In this document: positions 41,755-50,184 of the stretch, piece by piece | Layout: each line of letters opens with the position of its first letter | Numbering within the stretch: position 1 is the first letter of the stretch | Origin: an uncultured Eubacteriales bacterium | GTDB taxonomy: Bacteria > Bacillota > Clostridia > Christensenellales > Aristaeellaceae | Reading direction: 5' to 3' | Length of the DNA stretch: 64,000 nt | Assembly: GCA_902764875.1 (NCBI GenBank) | Contig: CACWXP010000008.1 | Coordinates: 52,227-116,226 of the forward strand | Translations under genes and position numbers: made by a program | Notes under the pieces: generated by a model | The model's database searches: none | What the model saw: only the letters and a program-made list of their open reading frames with translations | What the model was told of the DNA's origin: nothing

Positions 41755-43718
41755 CCGGCCCGTCGAAGCAGCTCCGCCTCGTCGATCGTCTCAATCCCGA
41801 GGCTCTGCGCTTTTGTCAGCTTGCTTCCCGCGTCTTCGCCGACCACCACGAAGGCCGTCTTTTTGCTCACGGAACTGCTTGCGTTCCCGCCGCGGCTGCG
41901 GATCAGGTCTTCCGCCGCTTTTCGGCTCAGCGTCGGCAGCGTCCCGGTCACCACGATGCTCATCCCGCTGAAAACGCCTTCTCCCGCGTGTTCCATCGCC
42001 CGGGGCGTCACCCCCACCGCCAGCATGTCGTTGATCATCGCCAGGTTCTCCGGAAAGCTGAAGTATTCCGTAACGCTCCCGGCCACAATCTCCCCGATGT
42101 CCGGCAGCGCCGTCAGTTGTTCCGCCGTCGCCGCCTTCACCTTCTCCAGCGTCCCGAAAGCCTGTGCCAGGTCCCGGGCCGTCTTCCGGCCTACGTTCGG
42201 AATCCCCAGTGCGTAAAGGAAGGCGTCCAGGTCGCATTGCTTGCTCTTTTCCAGCGCGTCCCCGAGGTTCGCTGCCTTCTTCTCCTTGAATCCTTCCAGC
42301 ATCAGGAAATCCATCGGCGTCAGCCGGTAAAGGTCTCCGATTTCCCTGATCCCGGCCTGGTCGTAAAGCTGGCCCGCCGTCTTCTCGCTCAGGCCTTCGA
42401 TGTCCATGGCCTCCCGGCTGGCGAAGTGCGCGATCCGTGCCACCGTCTGCGGCCTGCATCCCTTCCGGTTCATGCAGAAAATATGCGCTCCCCGTCGCAC
42501 CAGCGGACTTCCGCACGCCGGACAAACCTCCGGTTCCCCAATGGGCACCTCTCCCGGCTGAATCTCCCCGGCCCGGCCCATAATCTCCGGAATCACGTCG
42601 TTGCTCCGCCGGATCCATACGTTGCATCCGATAGCAACGTCTTTCCGCTGAATGTCGCCCAGGTTGTTCAGCGTTGCCTTTGAAACCGTCACGCCGTAGA
42701 AATCAACCGGCTCCACGTGGGCCAGCGGCGTCAGCTTCCCCGTCCGCCCCAGTTCCCATGTAACGTCCAGCAGCTTCGTCACGGCTTCTTCCGCCTTGAA
42801 TTTATAGGCCACTGCCCACCGCGGGAATTTCTCCGTAAAGCCCATCTGCTCCCGAAGCGCGGCATCCCCGATTTTGATCACCGCTCCGTCGATCAGCCAG
42901 TCCAGTGAGCTCCGCTCCGCCTCGATCTCCCGGATGCACTTTTCCAGTTCCTCCCGGCCTCTTCCGCTGCCCAGGTAGGGACTCGTCTGGAATCCGTTTT
43001 CCTTCAGGAAAGCGATCATCTCCGGCTGCGTCCGGTAGGGCGGGTTCTCAATCGTCCCGATCTGGTAGAAAAAAGCGTCCAGGTGCCGGTTCGCGGTCAC
43101 CGAAGGATCCAGGTTCCGCAATGCCCCCGCCGCGGCGTTTCGCGCATTCTTCAGGGGCGCCTCCGGATGTGCTTTATTGTATTTCTCAAGGGTACTCAGG
43201 CGCATGATGCATTCGCCCTGCACCTCCATCAGCCCTTTGTAAGGGATCTCCCGCGGAACGCTGTGAATCGTCTTCGCCTGTTCCGGGATGGCTTCGCCGA
43301 CGCTGCCGTCGCCCCGTGTCGCCGCCTGCACGAGTTTGCCCCCGTCGTAGGTCAGGTTCAGCGTCAGCCCGTCAAATTTGTATTCAACGTAGTAAAGCAG
43401 ATCGCTCCGCCCCGCCAGCTTCTCCGTCCGCGCGATCCAGGCGTCCAGCTCCTCCAGGCTCTGCACCTTGTCCATCGACCACAGCCGATTGATATGCCGG
43501 TGTTCCGCAAAGCCCTGCAGCGTCGCGCCGCCGACTTTCCGTGTCGGGCTGCCTTCCAGTACCTCGCCGGTTTCCGCTTCAAGCGCCCGCAGTTCGTCGT
43601 AAAGCCGGTCCCACTGCATGTCGCTCATGTAAGGGTCGTCCAGCACGTAGTATGAATAGGAAGCTTTGCTGATCTCCTCAATCAGCTCCTCCATCCGTGT
43701 CCGTTGTTCCCCGTTCAT
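41742..43718 (-). CDS. ligA: NAD-dependent DNA ligase LigA
   Basis: A 658-aa ligase. The adenylated lysine is in VEYKFDGLTLNL near residue 118. The OB fold is followed by a four-Cys zinc finger (CPACGSP, FCMNRKGC), helix-hairpin-helix repeats (GIPNVGRKTARDLA and ALPDIGEIVA) and a C-terminal BRCT domain (IVVTGTLP). It lies after pcrA, the known yerC-pcrA-ligA order. Confidence 0.97.
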   Translation of the reverse strand: MNGEQRTRMEELIEEISKASYSYYVLDDPYMSDMQWDRLYDELRALEAETGEVLEGSPTRKVGGATLQGFAEHRHINRLWSMDKVQSLEELDAWIARTEKLAGRSDLLYYVEYKFDGLTLNLTYDGGKLVQAATRGDGSVGEAIPEQAKTIHSVPREIPYKGLMEVQGECIMRLSTLEKYNKAHPEAPLKNARNAAAGALRNLDPSVTANRHLDAFFYQIGTIENPPYRTQPEMIAFLKENGFQTSPYLGSGRGREELEKCIREIEAERSSLDWLIDGAVIKIGDAALREQMGFTEKFPRWAVAYKFKAEEAVTKLLDVTWELGRTGKLTPLAHVEPVDFYGVTVSKATLNNLGDIQRKDVAIGCNVWIRRSNDVIPEIMGRAGEIQPGEVPIGEPEVCPACGSPLVRRGAHIFCMNRKGCRPQTVARIAHFASREAMDIEGLSEKTAGQLYDQAGIREIGDLYRLTPMDFLMLEGFKEKKAANLGDALEKSKQCDLDAFLYALGIPNVGRKTARDLAQAFGTLEKVKAATAEQLTALPDIGEIVAGSVTEYFSFPENLAMINDMLAVGVTPRAMEHAGEGVFSGMSIVVTGTLPTLSRKAAEDLIRSRGGNASSSVSKKTAFVVVGEDAGSKLTKAQSLGIETIDEAELLRRAGVQV

Positions 43719-43744
43719 CCGAATCCTCTCCGCTCATCAAAATC

Positions 43745-43779
43745 CACTAACCACTGCCCACTATTCACTAATCACTCTC
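43745..43779 (-). repeat. Heptamer array overlapping the pcrA 3' end
   Basis: Five 7-bp units on the + strand (CACTAAC, CACTGCC, CACTATT, CACTAAT, CACTCTC) cover the pcrA stop (43768-43770) and its last three codons. Confidence 0.88.
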
Positions 43780-46182
43780 AATCCGCACAATCGGCGCCAC
43801 GGCCAGTGAAAGCATACGTTCCTTGTCCCGGTCAAACCGAACGGTAATCGTCGCGTTTTTTCCGCTGCCGGTAATCTTTGTAACGGTTCCCGCGCCGAAT
43901 TTGGGATGTCGCACCCGGTCTCCCGGCGCGAACAGCGCTTTCATGGCCGTGTCTTCCAACGCCCGTGCCGTGCTCGCCACCGTCCCGAATCCTTTGCTCA
44001 CACCCGGAATCTCTCCCAGGCTTTTTCCTTTGATCGTCAGCACCGGTTCCCCGACCGTCCCGGGCTTCACGGGGATTCGGTTCCGCGTGCCCGCGGGTCT
44101 CGTGAATGGCACTATGTTCCGGCCGTATCCCGTGTTTCCGGTGCTGCGCGGCCCGGCGAACCCACCCATACCGGCTCCGGCACTTCTTGTCCCGCCAAAG
44201 CCGCCAACACCGGCTCCGATACCGACGCTCCGTGCGCTGAAAGCATACCCGTCCCGGCCTTCGCCGGCATGGTTGTGCATCAGCCGTGCGGGAATCTCCC
44301 GCAGGAACCGGCTCGGCGGGTTGTGGTTGTACTGGTTGTAGAGCATCCGTTCCGAAGCATAGCTCAGGAACAGCCGCTTCCGTGCCCGTGTAATCCCGAC
44401 GTACATCAGCCGCCGCTCCTCTTCCAGGCGGTTCCCGTCGTCAACGCTCCGGCTGCTCGGGAAAAGATTCTCCTCCATGCCGGGAATGAACACGTTGTCA
44501 AATTCGAGGCCTTTCGCGCTGTGCAGCGTCATCATCGTCACCCAGCCGCGCCCTGCGTCCGTCTCCCGGTCCAGGTCTGTCACCAGCGAAACGTTCTCAA
44601 GGTATCCTTCCAGCGTAGGTTCTTCTTCGCTCTCCGCGTATTCCCGAATGCCGTTCCGGAATTCGTTCATGTTCTCAATCCGGTCCCGGGCCTCGTCCGT
44701 GTTCTCCTTCTGATACTGCTCCTCAAGCCCTGTCTTTTCAATCAGCGTGTCAACAAATTCCGTCAGTCCCATGGCTTCTTTCATCGCGCCCAGCAGCGTC
44801 ATCATCGCGAAAAAGTTGGAAACGCTGGTTTTCGCCCGCGTCCCCAGGGTCTCCGGCGGATCGTTCATCACCCCGTAAAGCGGCACTTCCCGCTCCGCCG
44901 CGGCTTCCGCCAGAGCCTGCACCGTCGTGTCGCCGATGGCCCGCTTCGGAACGTTGATAATCCGGCTCAATGAGATGTCGTCCGCCGGGTTCACGATCAC
45001 CCGCAGATAAGCCAGTATGTCCTTGATTTCCTTCCGTTCGTAGAACTTCTGTCCCCCGAACACCTTGTAGGGGATGTTGCTCCGCATCAGCATTTCTTCC
45101 GGAACGCGGCTCTGGGCGTTCGTCCGGTAAAGGATCGCGCAGTCTCCGAAGCTGCTGCCTGCCTTCGAAAGCTCCCGGATCTGCCCGGCGATCCACATGC
45201 TCTCGTCGTGCTCGTCGCTCGCCCGGTAAAGCTCAATTTTCTCGCCGTCGCCGTGCTCGGTCCAGAGTTTTTTGTCCTTCCGTCCCTCGTTGTTGGCGAT
45301 CAGCTGGTTCGCCGCATCGAGAATCGTGGCTGTGCTGCGGTAGTTCTGCTCCAGTTTGATGACCTTCGCGTCCGGATAGTCGTCCTCAAAGTCAAGGATG
45401 TTCCGTATGTCCGCCCCGCGCCATCCGTAGATGCTCTGGTCGTCGTCGCCCACCACGCAGAGGTTCCGGCTTTCCGCCGTAATCATGCGGATCATTTCAT
45501 ACTGGGCCTTGTTCGTGTCCTGATATTCGTCCACCAGCACATACCGGAACCGGTCCTGATAGTACTGAAGCACCGGCGGATGATCCGCGAGCAGCTCCAG
45601 CGTCTTCAGCAGCAGGTCATCGAAATCCAGCGCATTCAGCGTCTTCATCCGCTTTTCGTACCCGCACATCACGTCGTGAATCATGCTGCATCGCCTGTCC
45701 CGGGCCGATTTCTGAAACCATTCGTCCGGTGAAAGCAGCTTGTTTTTGGCGTCGCTGATCTTCCCGCGGATTTCCCGGATCGGCAGGTAGTTTTCGTCGA
45801 TATTCTCGTGTTTCAGGATTTCCTTGATCACCCGGGTCTGGTCGTCGTCGTCATAAATGACAAACGACCGGCTGTATCCGATCTTTTCAATGTCCCGCCG
45901 CAGAATCCGTGCGCACGTGGAGTGAAACGTACTGATCCAGGCCTCGTCCGCTGCCTCGAAGCCAATCAGGTCTGCCACCCGGTTCTTCATCTCCTTGGCC
46001 GCCTTGTTCGTAAAGGTCAGGGCCAGAATCCGCCAGGCCGGCACCCCGTGGTCGATCAGGTTCGCAACCCGGTAGGTCAGTGCCCGGGTCTTTCCGCTGC
46101 CCGCCCCTGCCAGGATCAGTACGGGTCCCTCTATCGTTTCCGCCGCAATACGCTGCTCGCGGTTCAGTTTGCTCAGGTCCAT
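43768..46182 (-). CDS. pcrA: ATP-dependent DNA helicase PcrA/UvrD
   Basis: An 804-aa superfamily 1 helicase. It has NREQRIAAE (Q motif), GAGSGKT at 26-32 (Walker A), VDEYQDTN (motif II), GDDDQSIYGWRGAD (motif III), NYRST and TLHSAKGLEF, and a C-terminal Tudor-like domain (DRVRHPKFGAGTVTKI). A Gly-rich linker precedes that domain. The ATG at 46182, giving MDLSKLNREQ, fits the family; AGGAG lies 13 nt upstream. It follows yerC by 10 nt. Confidence 0.96.
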   Translation of the reverse strand: MDLSKLNREQRIAAETIEGPVLILAGAGSGKTRALTYRVANLIDHGVPAWRILALTFTNKAAKEMKNRVADLIGFEAADEAWISTFHSTCARILRRDIEKIGYSRSFVIYDDDDQTRVIKEILKHENIDENYLPIREIRGKISDAKNKLLSPDEWFQKSARDRRCSMIHDVMCGYEKRMKTLNALDFDDLLLKTLELLADHPPVLQYYQDRFRYVLVDEYQDTNKAQYEMIRMITAESRNLCVVGDDDQSIYGWRGADIRNILDFEDDYPDAKVIKLEQNYRSTATILDAANQLIANNEGRKDKKLWTEHGDGEKIELYRASDEHDESMWIAGQIRELSKAGSSFGDCAILYRTNAQSRVPEEMLMRSNIPYKVFGGQKFYERKEIKDILAYLRVIVNPADDISLSRIINVPKRAIGDTTVQALAEAAAEREVPLYGVMNDPPETLGTRAKTSVSNFFAMMTLLGAMKEAMGLTEFVDTLIEKTGLEEQYQKENTDEARDRIENMNEFRNGIREYAESEEEPTLEGYLENVSLVTDLDRETDAGRGWVTMMTLHSAKGLEFDNVFIPGMEENLFPSSRSVDDGNRLEEERRLMYVGITRARKRLFLSYASERMLYNQYNHNPPSRFLREIPARLMHNHAGEGRDGYAFSARSVGIGAGVGGFGGTRSAGAGMGGFAGPRSTGNTGYGRNIVPFTRPAGTRNRIPVKPGTVGEPVLTIKGKSLGEIPGVSKGFGTVASTARALEDTAMKALFAPGDRVRHPKFGAGTVTKITGSGKNATITVRFDRDKERMLSLAVAPIVRIESD

Positions 46183-46192
46183 GCGCTTGTCG

Positions 46193-46495
46193 TTACTCCT
46201 TTTCCGCTTCGTCCATCTGTTCAAAAAGCCGGTTGTATCCGTCCGCGCCGTAGGTCAGTGCCCGGTTCACCCGGCTGATGGTGGCGCTGCTGGCCCCCGT
46301 CTCCTCGGCAATCTTCTGGTAGGTTTCCTTCTTCCGCAGCAGCTCGGCCACCTCCAGCCGCTGGCTGATGCTCTTGATCTCGGGAATGGTGCAGAGATCT
46401 TCGAAGAAGCGGTAAGCGTCTTCCTCGTCGTGCAGCTGCAGCACCGCCCTGATCAGCAGGTCCGTCTGGCGGTTCCGGATTTTTGGCTCAAACAT
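46193..46495 (-). CDS. YerC/YecD family TrpR-related protein
   Basis: A 100-aa DNA-binding protein of the TrpR superfamily. The helix-turn-helix reads TYQKIAEETGASSATISRVNRAL, preceded by ISQRLEVAELL. It may be a transcription regulator, but no operator or target is known from this sequence. It is the first gene of the yerC-pcrA-ligA run and has a good promoter and a GGAGGGG ribosome binding site. Confidence 0.92.
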   Translation of the reverse strand: MFEPKIRNRQTDLLIRAVLQLHDEEDAYRFFEDLCTIPEIKSISQRLEVAELLRKKETYQKIAEETGASSATISRVNRALTYGADGYNRLFEQMDEAEKE

Positions 46496-46536
46496 CTCTG
46501 TCCCCTCCGCAATTTCACGCTTTAGTCCATCAAATT

Positions 46537-46565
46537 ATTATATCATATTCAGCCCGTAAAAACAA
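46537..46565 (-). promoter_or_regulatory. Promoter of the yerC-pcrA-ligA run
   Basis: Minus-strand -35 TTGTTT (46560-46565), 17-bp spacer and perfect -10 TATAAT (46537-46542), 41 nt before yerC. No other convincing promoter was seen in the 22 kb of same-strand genes that follow. Confidence 0.8.
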
Positions 46566-46639
46566 ATGTGAACCGTTCGCTGAACGGCTCTGGTTGTACG
46601 TACATATTGAGTGTAAATTTCTTTGAGTGTTAATTTTTT

Positions 46640-46779
46640 AGTGCTATAGTGCTTTAGTGCTATAGTGCTTTTGATTTTTCGAGTGTCAGAGTGACAGAGT
46701 GACATCCGCTTTTCGAGTGGGAGAGTGGTAGAGTGGGATTCGGTTTCAAGTGCTCGAGTGTTCGAGTGTTCGAGTGTTT
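46640..46779. repeat. Block of degenerate 8-bp tandem repeats
   Basis: Four sub-blocks, each with its own 8-bp unit: AGTGCTAT/AGTGCTTT (46640-46671), GAGTGACA-type (46681-46704), GAGTGGGA-type (46715-46738) and GAGTGTTC-type (46748-46779). All units share AGTG. The block lies upstream of yerC, in a gap without a convincing gene. Confidence 0.9.
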
Positions 46780-47001
46780 TCAAATGCCGTATTGCAATTT
46801 GGACACTCGATCTGTTTAGTGCACCCGAATCCACTGGAACCATTGAAATCACTCGCTTTCCTCCCGTTTTTAGTGCACCTCCGCTTTAGGTGTCTTCACG
46901 TTTCTGATCGGTCCTCCCCTGCCTTTTGAGAGGAACCCGTATTGAGAGGCACCGCTTCCCGGCGCTCTTTCCCAAATCGCATTCTCTCCCGTGAATAATA
47001 T
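46780..47001. other. Non-coding repeat-rich stretch
   Basis: Holds two copies of GTGCACTAAA-type sequence (minus strand), two copies of CCTCTCAA and small hairpins, but no gene I can support. A 104-codon minus-strand frame (46538-46852) begins at a GTG with GGAGG upstream, but it runs through the 8-bp repeats and yields a repeat-derived sequence. Confidence 0.5.
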
Positions 47002-47063
47002 AAACCACAACATATAGTATTGTCAAGACTGTAATGGTCTGTTTTTACTATATATTGTGGTTT
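47002..47063. promoter_or_regulatory. Near-perfect 18-bp inverted repeat with promoter-like core
   Basis: The arms AAACCACAACATATAGTA (47002-47019) and its complement (47046-47063) differ at one position and are 26 bp apart. Each arm resembles an NrdR box (ACACWATATATWGTGT) at about 13 of 16 positions. A minus-strand TTGACA with TATATT 18 bp on overlaps the left arm. No nrd gene is near, so the function is open. Confidence 0.55.
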
Positions 47064-47155
47064 TTGGCCCAAAATGTAACTTATATGTAACTCTTTGTCC
47101 TGGCACGTGATCCCATCTGCCTATAATCTCCTTAAAGGGACAGGATTCGATTACT

Positions 47156-47629
47156 TCACTCCACCGGGAAAAACAATTTATTCTGCCCGGTTGCCGGTTC
47201 AGTAAAATCACATACCGCACCTGCAAGCTTCATCCCAAGTTCCTGAATAAGGTTGTTAATCACGTATCCAAATATCTCGCCATAATTTTCCGGTTGAACC
47301 TCAGTCACAAGATATTTTCTTGCCGGCATAACCCACTTAACCCATCCGGCCGGAACTGCTGTATCCTCATATACTTCAACGCCTGCCAAATACAACCCTC
47401 TGGAGAAACCGTCCGTCCACGGCATAAAAGACATCGTTTCATCGCTCATGGCTCCCCAGAACCCGACAAAAGAACCATCAGCGTTTTTCATTCCAAGATC
47501 CGCAATTTCGCTGAAATTGGAATTGGCTTGCTGCCACAGATTTTGAACTATATTCTTCTCTTTCGTGCATAAGCCCTCCTTGCCAATGATTGCAATTCTG
47601 GGTAAATCAACAATCCCGTAGTTAATCAT
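47156..47629 (-). CDS. GyrI-like/AraC effector-binding domain protein
   Basis: A 157-aa protein that appears to be a lone GyrI-like effector-binding domain, judged from its start (MINYGIVDLPRIAIIGKEG), the WVKWVMPARKYLV strand and the length. Such domains bind small molecules. The ATG at 47629 has GGAGGAGG upstream. It lies 34 nt after the lipoprotein gene and is probably cotranscribed. There is no DNA-binding domain. Confidence 0.75.
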   Translation of the reverse strand: MINYGIVDLPRIAIIGKEGLCTKEKNIVQNLWQQANSNFSEIADLGMKNADGSFVGFWGAMSDETMSFMPWTDGFSRGLYLAGVEVYEDTAVPAGWVKWVMPARKYLVTEVQPENYGEIFGYVINNLIQELGMKLAGAVCDFTEPATGQNKLFFPVE

Positions 47630-47663
47630 TTTGCTCCTCCTCCGTTCTCCTCTCATTCATCCG

Positions 47664-48458
47664 TTACTGCCCGATAGAAACAATCCGCACAAGTCCGAGT
47701 GTGCTGAGTTCGTAATCATGAGAAGAATGATATTCCTGCAGGCTGTCCTTCACATATTTCTTCGTCCGCTGAATGGTAATAACGTCTTTTTCGGGCGTCA
47801 CCTCATAGCCGAAGCTGCTGCCGTCAGACAGTTTATACACGCCTTCACTGAAAAGAACGACTTTGTCTTCCAGGATTGCAAATTGAACAAACGTCCCGTC
47901 GGAAAAATAAATCCACCAGGTGTCCAGCATGTCCTGCCCGCCGTCTTTTTTTGTAAAGGGCTGCTTGTCGTCTCCGTAGAAAACAGCTGTCACCTGTTTG
48001 TCCGGATTGTCCGGCGTATAGACCGGGTAAAAGCCGAGTGTACCCAGATCGTAGGTATGCTCCGAATCGTAATCGGTTATACCTTGGGAAGTAAACTTCC
48101 TGTTCCGGCGGATCGTGATCTGGCCGTTTCCCGCCTCGCCGGGATGCTCATAGATATAATCCGCATTCTCCTCCAGTTGATAGGTACCCGTGCTGAACAA
48201 CACGATCCTGTCGTCCGCTTCCGCAAACTGCTCAAAAGTACCGTCCGTATAAAAAACCCAGATGCAATCCAGTTTTTCCTGGTCTCCGTCCTCCCCGGTG
48301 TAAGGCTGGATGTCGGGAGCGGCAAACATCGCCTCTACCCGGACGCCTGTCCGCGTCGGATAAAAAAATTCCGCATTCGTGTCACTCTCCGCCGCTGCGC
48401 AGCCGACAGCCAGGCCCATCATCAGACAAACCAGCTGAATAGAGATAACCTTTTTCAT
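47664..48458 (-). CDS. Putative lipoprotein with two related repeats
   Basis: A 264-aa exported protein. The signal peptide MKKVISIQLVCLMMGLAVG ends at Cys20 in LAVGCAAAES, a lipobox. The mature part contains two similar domains of about 105 residues, seen in YTDGTFEQFAEADDRIVLFS and YFSDGTFVQFAILEDKVVLF, each ending in a DYxLxTLG stretch. Function unknown. It precedes the effector-binding-domain gene. Confidence 0.75.
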   Translation of the reverse strand: MKKVISIQLVCLMMGLAVGCAAAESDTNAEFFYPTRTGVRVEAMFAAPDIQPYTGEDGDQEKLDCIWVFYTDGTFEQFAEADDRIVLFSTGTYQLEENADYIYEHPGEAGNGQITIRRNRKFTSQGITDYDSEHTYDLGTLGFYPVYTPDNPDKQVTAVFYGDDKQPFTKKDGGQDMLDTWWIYFSDGTFVQFAILEDKVVLFSEGVYKLSDGSSFGYEVTPEKDVITIQRTKKYVKDSLQEYHSSHDYELSTLGLVRIVSIGQ

Positions 48459-48569
48459 TTTGCTCTCTCCCCTCTTTCAGTTACCGAACCCATGGGGATA
48501 TCTGTTATTCTAAGCATAGCACAGATCAGCAGGAATGAACATAGATTATTGCAGTCAAGGCTTTTTTGT

Positions 48570-48605
48570 TGGACTTTACCCCCGGACGTGTGATAGCATT
48601 ACAGT
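48570..48605. repeat. First copy of a dispersed element
   Basis: TGGACTTTACCCCC, a 7-bp variable part and TGATAGCATTACAGT also occur at 53522-53556 with a 6-bp variable part. It lies in the gap between the lipoprotein and diguanylate cyclase genes; the rest of that gap (48459-48646) shows no gene. Confidence 0.75.
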
Positions 48606-48646
48606 TATTTGAACGCGATAAAACGCAACATTGGCACTGCCGTGTG

Positions 48647-49723
48647 TTATCTTCTTCTCCGATTGTGACCGCTCTGGAGGTAATACGCTGATTTTTCGCG
48701 GTACATTTCCTCATCCGCCCAGCGGATCATGTCCCGCACAGTGTCCTCCCTGCCCTTCCGCATCACATATCCGGCGGAAATGCTCAGGCCCTTCTCATGA
48801 ATCATCGTCCGAAGCCGGTCCAGCGTATCCTGCACCGCTTGTTCATCCTGCCGGATAAACAGCAGCACAAATTCATCGCCGCCGATCCGATAGGCTGTCG
48901 TCTGGTTCCCGCTGACCTGCAAAAGACACTCGCCGATGGATTTCAACGCCCTGTCTCCTGCTTCATGACCAAGATCGTCGTTCACCTGCTTCAGCCCGTT
49001 CATATCCGCCAGCGCCACCGCGCTGATCGCCGCACCGTTCCGGTCACAGTCCTCATAGAAGGCAAGTCGGTTCCACAGTTTTGTCAGCGGATCCCGGTTG
49101 ATTTCGAAGGATCTGAGGAACATGTACATAAAGATACTGCTCATTATGACGGCCGCATTGATCAGCGATCCTTCAAGGAAATAATCCGCTGCAGCGGCGG
49201 CAAGGCAAAGAATGGCACAGTAGTAAAGAATCGCGCCTTCCTTTCCTCTGCCCCGGAATCGCTTCTGCTTCAGCCACAGAATGCAGAGCAAATAGAAGCA
49301 GCAAACTATATAAACGGTAAAGCCCAGCGGTCCCCGGTGGAAATGGTTGCTAACATCATAGCAGAACGCAACGGGCGAGAAAATGGCTGTACAGTAAACC
49401 AGCATGTTGACAACCGCCGGGATCCAGATATACCTCGGGCGGTGAAAGCCGGGATAAAGAACCATCGTAATGCCCAGGGCCGCCAATGGCCGGAACGTGT
49501 AGCTGATGATGGAAAAAGCAACCCGCAGCGGGATCCTTTCGACCGCCAGCTGTGCCCAGCATTCCATGCAGTCCGCTGCCACCAGCACCAGCGTACTGAT
49601 CACAGTCAGCCAGAAGTAACGATACCGCGCGTCCCCGGATGATTTCTGTGCCCGGAGCAGCAGGATAAAGCCAAGGGTCAGCCCCAGCGTGATAAAATGC
49701 CTGTTGATGAAAAAACCGATCAT
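48647..49723 (-). CDS. Membrane diguanylate cyclase (GGDEF)
   Basis: A 358-aa protein with about six N-terminal transmembrane segments (residues 5-195) and a C-terminal GGDEF domain containing YRIGGDEFVLL, DPLTKLWNR and LADMNGLKQVNDDLGH. It should synthesise cyclic di-GMP in response to a membrane signal. No inhibitory RxxD motif is obvious before GGDEF. The start has AAAGG 5 nt upstream and a -10 TATAAT at 49827-49832. The neighbours do not identify a signalling partner. Confidence 0.92.
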   Translation of the reverse strand: MIGFFINRHFITLGLTLGFILLLRAQKSSGDARYRYFWLTVISTLVLVAADCMECWAQLAVERIPLRVAFSIISYTFRPLAALGITMVLYPGFHRPRYIWIPAVVNMLVYCTAIFSPVAFCYDVSNHFHRGPLGFTVYIVCCFYLLCILWLKQKRFRGRGKEGAILYYCAILCLAAAAADYFLEGSLINAAVIMSSIFMYMFLRSFEINRDPLTKLWNRLAFYEDCDRNGAAISAVALADMNGLKQVNDDLGHEAGDRALKSIGECLLQVSGNQTTAYRIGGDEFVLLFIRQDEQAVQDTLDRLRTMIHEKGLSISAGYVMRKGREDTVRDMIRWADEEMYREKSAYYLQSGHNRRRR

Positions 49724-49888
49724 GAATTCCTTTTACTTTCAATTTCCGGACAACATCCGGAAGAAAACCTTTCGCAGACTTCCCTGTCCTGAATTGTCCG
49801 CACCCGTTTTCGGAGCAAACAATGGTATTATACAGGCCAAACGTTCATCAGCGTGACAAAGCGGCCGGTAATGGGAAAGGCTGTCGTG

Positions 49889-49916
49889 TTGATTTTCCCT
49901 TAAATCTGAGTATAAT
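49889..49916 (+). promoter_or_regulatory. Promoter of the small membrane protein-HD gene pair
   Basis: A -35 TTGATT (49889-49894), 16-bp spacer and -10 TATAAT (49911-49916). The leader to the first start codon is about 115 nt and holds no gene I can support. Confidence 0.72.
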
Positions 49917-50037
49917 ACAGGTAGCGGGCAGCAGGAATTGAAAGAAAATGCTTAAGGTTCTGCAGTTGCAGGGCCTTTTCCGGTTGAGGACGACAGCCTG
50001 AAAACTGCAGATTGTCAATGAAAAGTGAGCATGGAAC

Positions 50038-50184
50038 ATGAAAAAGAGCAATCGTAAGGTAGATCTGATCATTATCATCATCCTCACGCTGATCGTCCTG
50101 GCGGTCATACTGATGATTGTATTATCATTGACATTTATGGAGCAGACTCAGGAGCTGAAGGACAATGAAAAAAACGGATTATGA
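50038..50184 (+). CDS. Small single-pass membrane protein
   Basis: A 48-aa protein: a basic start (MKKSNRKVD), one long hydrophobic helix (LIIIIILTLIVLAVILMIVL, about residues 10-33) and a charged tail ending NEKNGL. It overlaps the HD gene by 20 nt in another frame, so the two are translationally coupled. The ribosome binding site is weak (GTGAG 8 nt upstream). Function unknown; a membrane partner of the HD protein is possible. Confidence 0.6.
   Translation: MKKSNRKVDLIIIIILTLIVLAVILMIVLSLTFMEQTQELKDNEKNGL

Noticed and set aside
28085-43779. CRISPR-like arrays
   Set aside because: Units of 7 bp have no spacers and no cas genes are present.
46538-46852. 104-codon minus-strand frame with a fair ribosome binding site
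   Set aside because: It runs through the 8-bp repeats and into the yerC promoter; the protein is derived from repeats.
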